DNA of 64,000 nucleotides. Origin: Paucibacter sediminis (GTDB lineage: Bacteria > Pseudomonadota > Gammaproteobacteria > Burkholderiales > Burkholderiaceae_C). This document shows positions 28,753 through 35,641 of this stretch, in pieces. How positions within the stretch are numbered: position 1 is the first letter of the stretch; the number at the start of each line of letters is the position of its first letter. The position numbers were made by a program, and so were the translations under genes. The notes below the pieces were generated by a model. It was not told the origin of the DNA. It did no database searches and saw nothing but the letters and a program-made list of their open reading frames with translations. The stretch lies in the NCBI RefSeq assembly GCF_030254645.1, contig NZ_CP116346.1:3761001-3825000 (forward strand), given 5' to 3'.

Positions 28753-30744
28753 ATGGCCACGTCCATCAAGAGCCGCCGCAAGGCGGCAGAACCCATTGCC
28801 GAGGCTGCTGTCGAAGCCAAGGTCCCCGCCAAGCCGGCGCGCAAGACTGCAAAGAAGGCAGCGGCGAAGAAACCCGCAACCAAGCCGGCCGTGAGCAAGG
28901 CTGTCAGCGAGGTCGTGAGCGAGGTCGTCAGCGAGCCCAAGCCGGCGCGCAAGGCCGCGGCCAAGAAGCCGGCGCCGAAGAAGACCAAGGCGGCCGCAGC
29001 GGCCAAGGTGGTGGAAGCCCCTGCGCCGGTCGAGCCCAAGGCCAAGCCGGCACGCAAGGCGGCGGCACGCAGCAAGGCCAAGCCGGCTGAGGCAGTGGCA
29101 GCGCCGGCCGTGGTGGCTACCGCCAAACCTGCGGCCCGCAAGAAACCCGCCGCGCGCAAGACCAAGCCTGTTGTTGAAGCTCCACTGACGCCGCCGGTGC
29201 CGCCGGCGTACAGCGTCCTGACGCTGGACCAGGGCCTGCAGCGCGGCCTGTTGCTGCAGCCTGGTGCCGATGCGCCCTCTGGGTTGGTGCTGGATGCGCA
29301 GCCGATGGAGCAGCAGTTGCAGCGCTTGCTGACGCTGGCCGCCGACGCCGGCCATGAGCTGCGCGTCGCCGACGAGGTCTGGCTGCAGCTGGCCCCGGGC
29401 CGCGACGCCGAGGCGCGCGTGCTGCGCCTGGAGGCCGCGTATCCGGACGGTCAGGGTCTGGCCACGCTGCTGCAGGCGCCCCTGCATGGTTTCCAGTGGG
29501 AGGCGGCGCTGTTCGCCGTCTGCGCCGGCCGCGCCCTGTTGGCCGACGATCTGGGTCTGTCGCAGCGCGCCCCCGCGCTGGCGGCCTGGCGTCTGGCGGC
29601 GTTGCAGTTCGGCCTGGGCCGGGGTCTGCTGGTGGCGCCGGCCGAGCGCCACGCAGCCTGGCAGGCCGAGGCGCAACGCCTCCTGGGTGGCTGGCCGGCC
29701 GAGCTGCGCTTGCTGGCGCCCGCTGAGCTGCGCGGCGACGAAGCGGCGGACTGCTTGATCGTCGATGCGGTGCAGGAGCTCGCCGAGCTGGGCCCGCTGC
29801 TTGCGGTGCAGGCGCCCTGGCTGTGGCTGCTGGCCGATCGCGAACTGCTGGGCGAGCCCCAGCTGGACGCGCTGGCGGACTGGCTGGACGCGCAGCGCCG
29901 CGGCCCGCTGGCACAGTTGCGCGCACTGGGCGCGGATGCCTCCAAGCGCCAGCAGCGCGAGGCCCTGCAGATGGTGATGCTGAGCCGCCGCAAGCGCGAT
30001 CTGGGCCAGACCCTGCCGCTGTCGCTGGAACAGCCGCTCTGGGTGCAGGCCGATGGCGTGCAGCCCGATGCGGAGGCACTGGCGCAGAGCAGGCAGCTGC
30101 TGCAGCGCTGGCAGCGCCTGGGCTATCTGGCCCATGCCGAGCAGTTGCAACTGCTGCGCGCGGTGGCGCGCTTGCGTGAGGCTGCCGTCGGCCAGCCGGC
30201 TTGCGCGGCCAAGCTGCAAGCCATCGTGGCCCTGCTGCCGCAGATCATGCCGGCGCTGACGCAGAAGCTGGTGATCGCGGTGCAGCAGGATGCCACCGCG
30301 GCCATGCTGGCCCAGGGGCTCGCCGAGCTGGGCCTGGCCGTGGCCAGCCTGCGCCGCGACCAGACACCCGCGCAGCGCGCGGCCGAGCTGGCGCAATGGC
30401 AGGGCGAGCAGGGTCAGGTCTTGCTGGCGGTGGATGCAGCCTGCCCGGGCCTGGATCTGAGCGCCGCCGGCGTGGCGCTGCTCTTGCATGCCGATCTGCC
30501 CTGGAATCCCGCACAGCGGGCCCAGCGCGTGGCCCGCGTGGCCGGCGGCAGCCGCGGTCTGCTGAGCTGGCAACTGCTGGTGCCGGGCAGCCTGGATGCC
30601 GGCCTGCTGGCCGCGCATGAGGGTCAGGCAGCGCTGCCGGCGGCACAGCTGGACTTCGAGCCCACGGCCCAGCCCTTCCTCGAGGCTGCGGCACTGCAGC
30701 GCTTCATGGCCGCGCTGCAGCCGGCCCTAGCCGCGCAGGCGTAG
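28753..30744 (+). CDS. Degenerate SNF2-like helicase with histone-H1-like N-terminal tail
   Basis: The protein has 663 residues. Residues 1-145 are a Lys/Ala/Pro-rich tail with PAKKA/AARK-type repeats, like bacterial histone-H1-like or AlgP tails, and should bind DNA. The rest follows the SNF2 (SWI2) order but with broken motifs. HGFQWEAALFAVCAGRALLA precedes DDLGLSQR (265-272) where active enzymes have D-M-G-L-G-K-T. The DExx-like box reads IVDAVQEL (336-343). MLSRRKRDLGQTLP (409-422) matches the SNF2 block, and PGLDLSAAG plus ADLPWNPAQRAQRVARV (566-596) match motifs V/VI. Loss of the Walker A Lys and of the acidic box argues against ATPase activity. No ribosome-binding site is visible. Its 3' end overlaps the convergent DUF2087-like gene by 18 bp. 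Confidence 0.7.
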   Translation: MATSIKSRRKAAEPIAEAAVEAKVPAKPARKTAKKAAAKKPATKPAVSKAVSEVVSEVVSEPKPARKAAAKKPAPKKTKAAAAAKVVEAPAPVEPKAKPARKAAARSKAKPAEAVAAPAVVATAKPAARKKPAARKTKPVVEAPLTPPVPPAYSVLTLDQGLQRGLLLQPGADAPSGLVLDAQPMEQQLQRLLTLAADAGHELRVADEVWLQLAPGRDAEARVLRLEAAYPDGQGLATLLQAPLHGFQWEAALFAVCAGRALLADDLGLSQRAPALAAWRLAALQFGLGRGLLVAPAERHAAWQAEAQRLLGGWPAELRLLAPAELRGDEAADCLIVDAVQELAELGPLLAVQAPWLWLLADRELLGEPQLDALADWLDAQRRGPLAQLRALGADASKRQQREALQMVMLSRRKRDLGQTLPLSLEQPLWVQADGVQPDAEALAQSRQLLQRWQRLGYLAHAEQLQLLRAVARLREAAVGQPACAAKLQAIVALLPQIMPALTQKLVIAVQQDATAAMLAQGLAELGLAVASLRRDQTPAQRAAELAQWQGEQGQVLLAVDAACPGLDLSAAGVALLLHADLPWNPAQRAQRVARVAGGSRGLLSWQLLVPGSLDAGLLAAHEGQAALPAAQLDFEPTAQPFLEAAALQRFMAALQPALAAQA

Positions 30745-31317
30745 GGCCTTCAGCAGGGCGGCCACGTCCGCGTCGGGGCGTGCCGCCACCTTGTGATAGC
30801 AGGCGCCGTCAGCGGTGCGCTCGAGCAGGCGCATGTTGACGAGTTCGCGCCGCAAGGTGCAGTGGTCACCAAAGCTGTGGCGCGACTTCAGGATCTCGTT
30901 GACCTCGCGCTCGGTGTAGGGGCGCTTGGGATCGAAATGCATCCACAAGCCCCACATGGCATGGCGCTGCACGCTGTACTTGGTGGGCCAGCGCGCCAGC
31001 CGGCCCTGTTCGTCGAACTGGCGCAAGGCGCGGTCGGCCGTTTCGCTAAGACCAGGCAGGCGCGGGCCATGGGCCGGCTGGGTGCGCTGGCGTGCGGGCA
31101 GCGTCGCCTGGCCATGGCTGCTGCCCGGCTGGGCGGCATGGCTGGCCTTCAGTGCCTGCAGATTGCGATGGCCGGCGGCGCGCGCCAGCATATTCATCAA
31201 CGTCAGGTGGCTGGGCGCTTCGGCCGCGCTCTCGGCATGCGCTTGCAGCTGGCTGCGCAGCGTCTTGGCGAAGGCCGACAGGTCCTGCACGGCGCAGGGG
31301 ATTGCATCACGGGGCAT
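30727..31317 (-). CDS. DUF2087-like protein with N-terminal helical domain
   Basis: The 196-residue protein's C-terminal part (about 115-190) matches the DUF2087 pattern. It includes RWPTKYSVQRHAMWGLWMHF, YTEREVNEILKSRHSFGDHC and TLRRELVNMRLLERTADGACY, a winged-helix-like fold often attached to regulators. The N-terminal 60 residues (DLSAFAKTLRSQLQ, then LTLMNMLARAAGHRNLQALK) resemble the short helical module found in some glyoxalase-superfamily proteins. A Gln/Arg/Pro-rich linker joins them. The start at 31317 is supported by GGAG ten bases upstream. A DNA- or nucleic-acid-binding role is plausible but unproven. Confidence 0.75.
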   Translation of the reverse strand: MPRDAIPCAVQDLSAFAKTLRSQLQAHAESAAEAPSHLTLMNMLARAAGHRNLQALKASHAAQPGSSHGQATLPARQRTQPAHGPRLPGLSETADRALRQFDEQGRLARWPTKYSVQRHAMWGLWMHFDPKRPYTEREVNEILKSRHSFGDHCTLRRELVNMRLLERTADGACYHKVAARPDADVAALLKALRLRG

Positions 31318-31539
31318 GGATGTCTCACTCCAATGCGTGCACCTGAAGCTGTCGTCACAACAGCGGCTGGGCTTGCCGACTTGCAGCCTTGGCACACGTG
31401 TTCCGCGTGACCAAAACGAATTGTCAAAGGCAGGTTTAGCTCGCGACCGGGTCGCGCGGCAAGGCCTGGGTGAACTGCCGACCGAGGCCCAGTATAGGTA
31501 GCAGGCGCGCAGGCCGGCAGAAAGTCACGTCGATAAGAC
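31318..31539. other. Intergenic region between the DUF2087-like gene and the rhlE promoter
   Basis: The 222 bp hold no ORF with coding character. A loose inverted repeat (TTGGCACACG ... CGTGACCAA, about 31390-31415) lies upstream of the DUF2087-like gene and could be an operator. Nothing else recognisable. Confidence 0.4.
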
Positions 31540-31569
31540 TTGCCGGGGAAAACCCTAGCGTGCTATAGT
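31540..31569 (+). promoter_or_regulatory. Sigma70-type promoter of rhlE with an embedded CTAGGG motif
   Basis: -35 TTGCCG (31540-31545), 18-bp spacer, -10 TATAGT (31564-31569). The third copy of the CTAGGGTTTTCCCC motif lies in the spacer in reverse orientation (31558-31545). Start of transcription would be near 31576, giving a leader of about 350 nt. Confidence 0.65.
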
Positions 31570-31839
31570 CGCGTTCTCGCTGCAAAGCTCCCATCTCGAG
31601 AAGAGAAGCTTCACGCAGCGGTTCGTACGTCTCCTCTGACCTCGTTCAGGCCACAGCAGTTGATTCTTACCTTCAACTCGCCGTGACGCGCTGAACACCC
31701 TCGGGTTCGGTCGGCGGCGATGCCGTCGCTTTGACTGTTCCCCCGGCGCCTCACCTCTGCGTGCCACCAAGCGTTCAAGCGCTTGCGCATGCCTGCCTCG
31801 GTGATCGACGCGAGCTTGTCTCCCAGCGACTTTTACTGT

Positions 31840-31871
31840 CTTGCCACGCATGCCTGAGGCAGCGCGGCAAG
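31840..31871 (+). promoter_or_regulatory. Strong hairpin in the long rhlE 5' leader
   Basis: CTTGCC (31840-31845) pairs with GGCAAG (31866-31871), CGC (31847-31849) with GCG (31862-31864), and TGCC (31851-31854) with GGCA (31858-31861). The loop is TGA, with one mismatch and one bulge. It lies 57 nt before the rhlE ATG. The rest of the leader (31576-31928) has no coding signal. Confidence 0.45.
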
Positions 31872-31928
31872 GACTGCTTTTGTCCGGTTTCCAGGCCGGC
31901 AGGGCAGGGCTTTGTTGAAAGAAAAACG

Positions 31929-33605
31929 ATGTCTTTTGAAAATTTGGGTCTGCATGAAGCGCTGCTGCGCGCCGTCAAGGATTCCGGTTATGAGACCGCC
32001 ACCGACGTGCAGGCGCTGGCGATTCCCGCCGGCCTGGCTGGCAAGGACCTGATGGTTTCCTCGCGCACCGGCTCGGGCAAGACTGCCTCCTTCATCCTGC
32101 CCGCGCTGGAGAAGATCCTGGCCTCGCGTGGCGAGAACAATACCCGCCGCGAAAAGGGCAAGATCTACGGCCCCAAGGTGTTGGTGCTGGCCCCCACCCG
32201 CGAGCTGGCGATGCAGGTCTCCAAGGCCGCGTCGACCTATGGCCGCCATGTGCAAGGCCTGCGCGTCGCCACCGTGCTGGGCGGCATGCCTTACCCCCTG
32301 CAGATCCGTCAGCTGATGGGCCCGCTGGACATCCTGATCGCCACCCCCGGCCGCCTGCTGGACCATCTGCAATCCGGCAAGTGCGTGCTCGACAACGTCG
32401 AGATGCTGGTGCTGGACGAAGCCGACCGCATGCTGGACATGGGCTTCATCGACGACATCAAGGTGGTGGCTTCGCACACCCCGGCCACGCGCCAGACCGT
32501 GATGTACAGCGCCACCTTCGCCGGCCATGTGGGCCGGCTGGCGCAAGACCTGCTGAATGATCCGCAGCGCATCGAGGTGGCTTCGCACACCGACACGCAC
32601 GAGAACATCACCCAGCGCCTGCACTGGGCCGACAACAACAACCACAAGGACCAGCTGCTGGAAGCCATCCTGGCCGAGCCCACGCTGGACCAGGCCGTGG
32701 TCTTCACCAGCACCCAGCGCGATGCCGACTGGCTGGCCGAGCGCCTGCAGGAAATCGGCCACGCCGTGGCCCCGCTGCATGGCGGCATGCCGCAAGGCCG
32801 CCGCAACCGCACCCTGATGGCCCTGCGCCGCCGCGAACTGCGCGTGTTGGTGGCCACCGATGTGGCGGCCCGCGGTATCGACGTGCCCACCATCAGCCAC
32901 GTCATCAACTACGGTCTGCCGATGAAGGCCGAGGACTATGTGCACCGTATCGGCCGTACCGGCCGTGCCGGCCGCGAAGGCCTGGCCGTGACCCTGGCCG
33001 TGCGTGACGACGTCTCGATGATCCGTCGCATCCAGCAGTTCACCACCCAGACCATCCCGGTGTCGCAGATCGCCGGCCTCGAGCCCAAGACCCAAGAACC
33101 GCGCATCTTCCCGCCGCGCCCCGCCGGTGCCGGTGGTTTTGAAGACCGTGGCCCGCGTGCTGGCTACGCCAACAAGAGCGGCTTCAACAAGGGCTTCGGC
33201 AGCAAGCCCTTCCACCGCGATGGCGGCCGTCCGGCCTTTGCCGGCAACCGCGATGGTGGCGGCAAGGCCTTCGGTCGTGACGTCGGTCGTGACGGTGCAC
33301 CGCGCTTCGACCCGCGCTTCGCCGATCGCAACGACCGTGGCGCCGATCGCGGCTTTGCACCGCGCGAGGAGCGTGGTTTCGCGCCGCGTGAAGAGCGCGG
33401 CTTTGCGCCCCGTGACGACCGCGGCTTCGCCCCGCGTGGCGATCGCCCCAGCTTTGGTGACAAGCCTGCCTACGCCGGCAAGCCTTCCTTTGCCGGTAAG
33501 CCCTCGTTTGGCGGCAAGCCCAGCTTCGGTGGCGGCGGCAAGCCCAGCTTCGGCGGTGACCGCCGTGGCCCGGCCGGCCCGCGCAAGGGTGGCTTCGGCA
33601 GGTAA
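31929..33605 (+). CDS. rhlE: DEAD-box RNA helicase, RhlE type, with Gly/Arg-rich repeat tail
   Basis: The 558-residue ATP-dependent RNA helicase has a Q-motif region GYETATDVQALAIP (Gln28) and Walker A SRTGSGKTAS. DEAD is at 163-166, followed by SATF and HRIGRTGRAGREG. The RecA-like core ends near residue 375. The C-terminal 180 residues are low-complexity: four 8-residue RGFAPRxx units, then KPSFxG repeats, a basic RNA-binding and condensate-prone tail. RhlE proteins remodel ribosome precursors and mRNA decay complexes, often at low temperature. It has its own promoter and a leader of about 350 nt, suggesting post-transcriptional control. It ends at a strong terminator. Confidence 0.95.
   Translation: MSFENLGLHEALLRAVKDSGYETATDVQALAIPAGLAGKDLMVSSRTGSGKTASFILPALEKILASRGENNTRREKGKIYGPKVLVLAPTRELAMQVSKAASTYGRHVQGLRVATVLGGMPYPLQIRQLMGPLDILIATPGRLLDHLQSGKCVLDNVEMLVLDEADRMLDMGFIDDIKVVASHTPATRQTVMYSATFAGHVGRLAQDLLNDPQRIEVASHTDTHENITQRLHWADNNNHKDQLLEAILAEPTLDQAVVFTSTQRDADWLAERLQEIGHAVAPLHGGMPQGRRNRTLMALRRRELRVLVATDVAARGIDVPTISHVINYGLPMKAEDYVHRIGRTGRAGREGLAVTLAVRDDVSMIRRIQQFTTQTIPVSQIAGLEPKTQEPRIFPPRPAGAGGFEDRGPRAGYANKSGFNKGFGSKPFHRDGGRPAFAGNRDGGGKAFGRDVGRDGAPRFDPRFADRNDRGADRGFAPREERGFAPREERGFAPRDDRGFAPRGDRPSFGDKPAYAGKPSFAGKPSFGGKPSFGGGGKPSFGGDRRGPAGPRKGGFGR
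33348..33443 (+). repeat. Four in-frame 24-bp tandem repeats in rhlE
   Basis: Units start at 33348, 33372, 33396 and 33420 and encode RGFAPREE, RGFAPREE, RGFAPRDD and RGFAPRGD. Silent differences between units show they are not a very recent expansion. A second set encoding KPSF(A/G)G units follows from about 33463 to 33560. Confidence 0.9.
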
Positions 33606-33625
33606 TTGCTGCCTTGCTTGAGAAC

Positions 33626-33654
33626 AGCCCGCTTCGGCGGGCTTTTCTTTTTTT
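33626..33654 (+). terminator. Rho-independent terminator after rhlE
   Basis: Stem AGCCCGC / GCGGGCT with a TTCG tetraloop is followed by TTTTCTTTTTTTT. Confidence 0.95.
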
Positions 33655-33676
33655 CATGGCACAGTCCCGCCCCATC

Positions 33677-34303
33677 ATGACGAATAGACAGAAAGGCATC
33701 CTGGTCCAGTGGGACGATGCCAAGGGCTATGGCTTCATCGCCCCCGAGGGCGGTGGCGCCAAGCTCTTTGTGCACATCAAGGCCTTTGGCCTGCGGGCCC
33801 AGCGCCCCTTCGTGGGCGAACGCCTCAGCTACGCGGCCGGCCATGACGCCCAGGGCAAGCTCCGTGCACTCAAGGTGCAGAGCCTGGAGCCGCGCCCCGC
33901 GCCCAGGCCCGCGCCGGCACCGCCGGCGGCGCGCCAAGGCAGCAGCCTCTGGCTGATCCCCGGCTTTGCGCTGCTGGTGCTGGGTGTGCATCTGGCCTGG
34001 GGCGTGCCGCAGGCGCTGTGGGGCTTCTACCTGGCCATGAGCGTGGCGACCTTCATCGTCTATGCGGGCGACAAGCGCGCCGCGCTGAAGGGAGGCTGGC
34101 GCGTGGCCGAGGGCACGCTGCATGCCCTGGCTCTCGTCTGCGGTTGGCCCGGTGCCTTGCTGGCCCAGCAGCTGCTGCGCCACAAGAACCGCAAGCCGAG
34201 CTTCCAGCGCCTGTTCTGGCTCTGCGTGAGCCTGAACCTGCTGGCCTTTGTCATGATCTTCACGCCGCTGGGCACGCGGCTGCTGGCACGTTTTGTGAGT
34301 TGA
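33677..34303 (+). CDS. Cold-shock domain fused to DUF1294 membrane domain
   Basis: The 208-residue protein starts with a cold-shock (OB-fold) domain (about 1-65), with RNP1-like KGYGFIAP and RNP2-like LFVHIKAF. A Pro/Ala/Arg-rich linker (70-90) leads to a DUF1294 domain of about four membrane helices, including VYAGDKRAAL and the RHKNRKPSFQRLFW loop. This would place a nucleic-acid-binding domain on the inner face of the membrane. The ATG at 33677 gives the standard domain start (MTNRQKGILVQWDD). An in-frame ATG at 33656 lies two bases after the rhlE terminator and is less likely. Function is unknown. Confidence 0.85.
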   Translation: MTNRQKGILVQWDDAKGYGFIAPEGGGAKLFVHIKAFGLRAQRPFVGERLSYAAGHDAQGKLRALKVQSLEPRPAPRPAPAPPAARQGSSLWLIPGFALLVLGVHLAWGVPQALWGFYLAMSVATFIVYAGDKRAALKGGWRVAEGTLHALALVCGWPGALLAQQLLRHKNRKPSFQRLFWLCVSLNLLAFVMIFTPLGTRLLARFVS

Positions 34304-34304
34304 T

Positions 34305-34820
34305 GTGAACCTGGTATTTCGTGAGATGGCCCCGGCGGATCTGCCCGCCGTGCTGGCCCTGCAGGCCCAGTGCTATGGGCCCGAGTTTCTGGAGAGTGCC
34401 CAGGCCTTCGAGGCCAAGCTGCGGGCCGCTGCCGCACTGGGCACCTGCTGGCTGGCCAGCCGGGCGGGCCAGCCGCTGGCCTATGCGGTGAGCCTGCCGC
34501 TGTGCCCCGAGACCCTGCCCGCGCTGGACGCGCCGCAATGCGCCCTGCCAGCCGAGCCCCAGCTGCTCTATCTGCACGATATGGCGGTGGCGCCGGCGGG
34601 CCGCGCCATGGGTGTTGCGCGGCGCCTGCTGGCCCTGCTGGAGGCGCGCGCGCAAGCCCTGGGCCTGGGCCGCATGGGCTTGGTGGCGGTGCAGGGCTCG
34701 CTGCCGTACTGGCAGCGCCATGGCTTCGCGCCCCTGCAGCAGCTGCCCGCGGCGCTGCAGCGCAAGCTCGCCAGCTTTGGCCAGCAGGCGCGCTATCTGG
34801 AGCGGCCGCTGCTCGCCTAA
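34305..34820 (+). CDS. GNAT family N-acetyltransferase
   Basis: This 171-residue acetyltransferase has a GTG start one base after the stop of the DUF1294 gene. The acetyl-CoA loop region is DMAVAPAGRAMGVARRLLAL, with Gly/Ala instead of the usual Q/R-x-x-G-x-G/A, followed by ALGLGRMGLVAVQGS and YWQRHGF. The latter is the common GNAT C-terminal motif. Acceptor unknown. Probably co-transcribed with the cold-shock/DUF1294 gene. It converges on the FAH-like gene, overlapping by 4 bp. Confidence 0.85.
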   Translation: MNLVFREMAPADLPAVLALQAQCYGPEFLESAQAFEAKLRAAAALGTCWLASRAGQPLAYAVSLPLCPETLPALDAPQCALPAEPQLLYLHDMAVAPAGRAMGVARRLLALLEARAQALGLGRMGLVAVQGSLPYWQRHGFAPLQQLPAALQRKLASFGQQARYLERPLLA

Positions 34821-35590
34821 GTCCTGAGCCGCAATTCGCCCAGGCCCTCGAAGCCGACGCGGGCGACGCGGCCCGGCGACAGCGGCAGGGTGCCGGTCCA
34901 TGAGCCGGTGGTGACCACGCTGCCAGCCCGCAAGGTCTGGCCATGGCGGGTGGCATGGCGCAGCCAGTGGGGCAGCAACCAGCACGGATCGCCCAGCGCG
35001 TGGCTGCCGCGGCGCTGCAGCCGCGGCTGGCCCTCGATCTCCACCCAGCAGGTCTGACCGGCCCAGTCGCGCGCCGCCGGCGCCAGCCAAGGGCCCAGCA
35101 GCAGGGCGCCATGTGAGAGCAGATCGGCCTGGCGCAGCGGCTCGGGCGCCGCGTCGGCCTCCCGCCAGCGCGAGGCGGTGAGCTCCACGGCGACCGCCAT
35201 GCCATCCACCAGGGCCGTGGCCGCGGCCTGATCCAGGCCGGCCGCCAGCGCCGGGCTCACGTCCCGCCCCAGGCGCAGCGCAATCTCGGCCTCGATGCCG
35301 CAGGCGGGCAGCCAGAGATCGCTGAAGTCCATCGATGTGGCGCCCTGGACCTGCCGTACGCCAGCACGGGGCAGGGGCGCATGGCTCAGCGAGGCCGCTT
35401 CCCGGCGCGGCCCGCCGGATTTCCAGAAGCCCGGCAAGGTCTGCCCGTCCAGCGCGGCCACCACCGCCTCCTGGGCGTTGCCGATGCCCGCGGGGTCCGG
35501 CAAGGCCCAGCCGGCCGATGCCAGCAATTCGCGCCGCCGCCAGGCCCCCAGCAAGGCCAAGCCCAGATCACCATTCACAGCTGTTTGCAT
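34817..35590 (-). CDS. 2-keto-4-pentenoate hydratase / FAH-superfamily protein
   Basis: This 257-residue member of the fumarylacetoacetase C-terminal superfamily is of the MhpD/DmpE hydratase type. Metal-binding acids are in CGIEAEIALRLGRD (Glu-x-Glu), with VDGMAVAVELTASR and LRAGSVVTTGSWTGTLPL near the C-terminus. Hydratases of this type add water to 2-hydroxypenta-2,4-dienoates in aromatic meta-cleavage; 2-oxo-hept-3-ene-dioate hydratase is an alternative. No other aromatic degradation gene is nearby, so the substrate is uncertain. It is divergent from mksF with 51 bp between starts. Confidence 0.8.
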   Translation of the reverse strand: MQTAVNGDLGLALLGAWRRRELLASAGWALPDPAGIGNAQEAVVAALDGQTLPGFWKSGGPRREAASLSHAPLPRAGVRQVQGATSMDFSDLWLPACGIEAEIALRLGRDVSPALAAGLDQAAATALVDGMAVAVELTASRWREADAAPEPLRQADLLSHGALLLGPWLAPAARDWAGQTCWVEIEGQPRLQRRGSHALGDPCWLLPHWLRHATRHGQTLRAGSVVTTGSWTGTLPLSPGRVARVGFEGLGELRLRT

Positions 35591-35629
35591 TTGGGGTGCA
35601 TCCTAGCCGGATCGCCCCATCCAGCCTGG

Positions 35630-35641
35630 GATAATCGCCCG
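35630..35641 (+). promoter_or_regulatory. -10-like GATAAT six bases before the mksF start
   Basis: GATAAT (35630-35635) is followed by CGCCCG and the ATG. No ribosome-binding site is present, so the mRNA is likely leaderless. The -35 region is not consensus. Confidence 0.45.

Noticed and set aside
28753-30744. Active SNF2 helicase
   Set aside because: The Walker A lysine and DExx acidic residues are missing, so an active ATPase is not supported.
31318-31928. tRNA or small RNA gene in the long spacer before rhlE
   Set aside because: No cloverleaf or CCA end found. The region is better explained as promoter plus mRNA leader, though a separate sRNA cannot be excluded by eye.
33348-33560. CRISPR-like repeat array
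   Set aside because: The repeats are contiguous, in frame and coding (RGFAPR and KPSF units), with no spacers.
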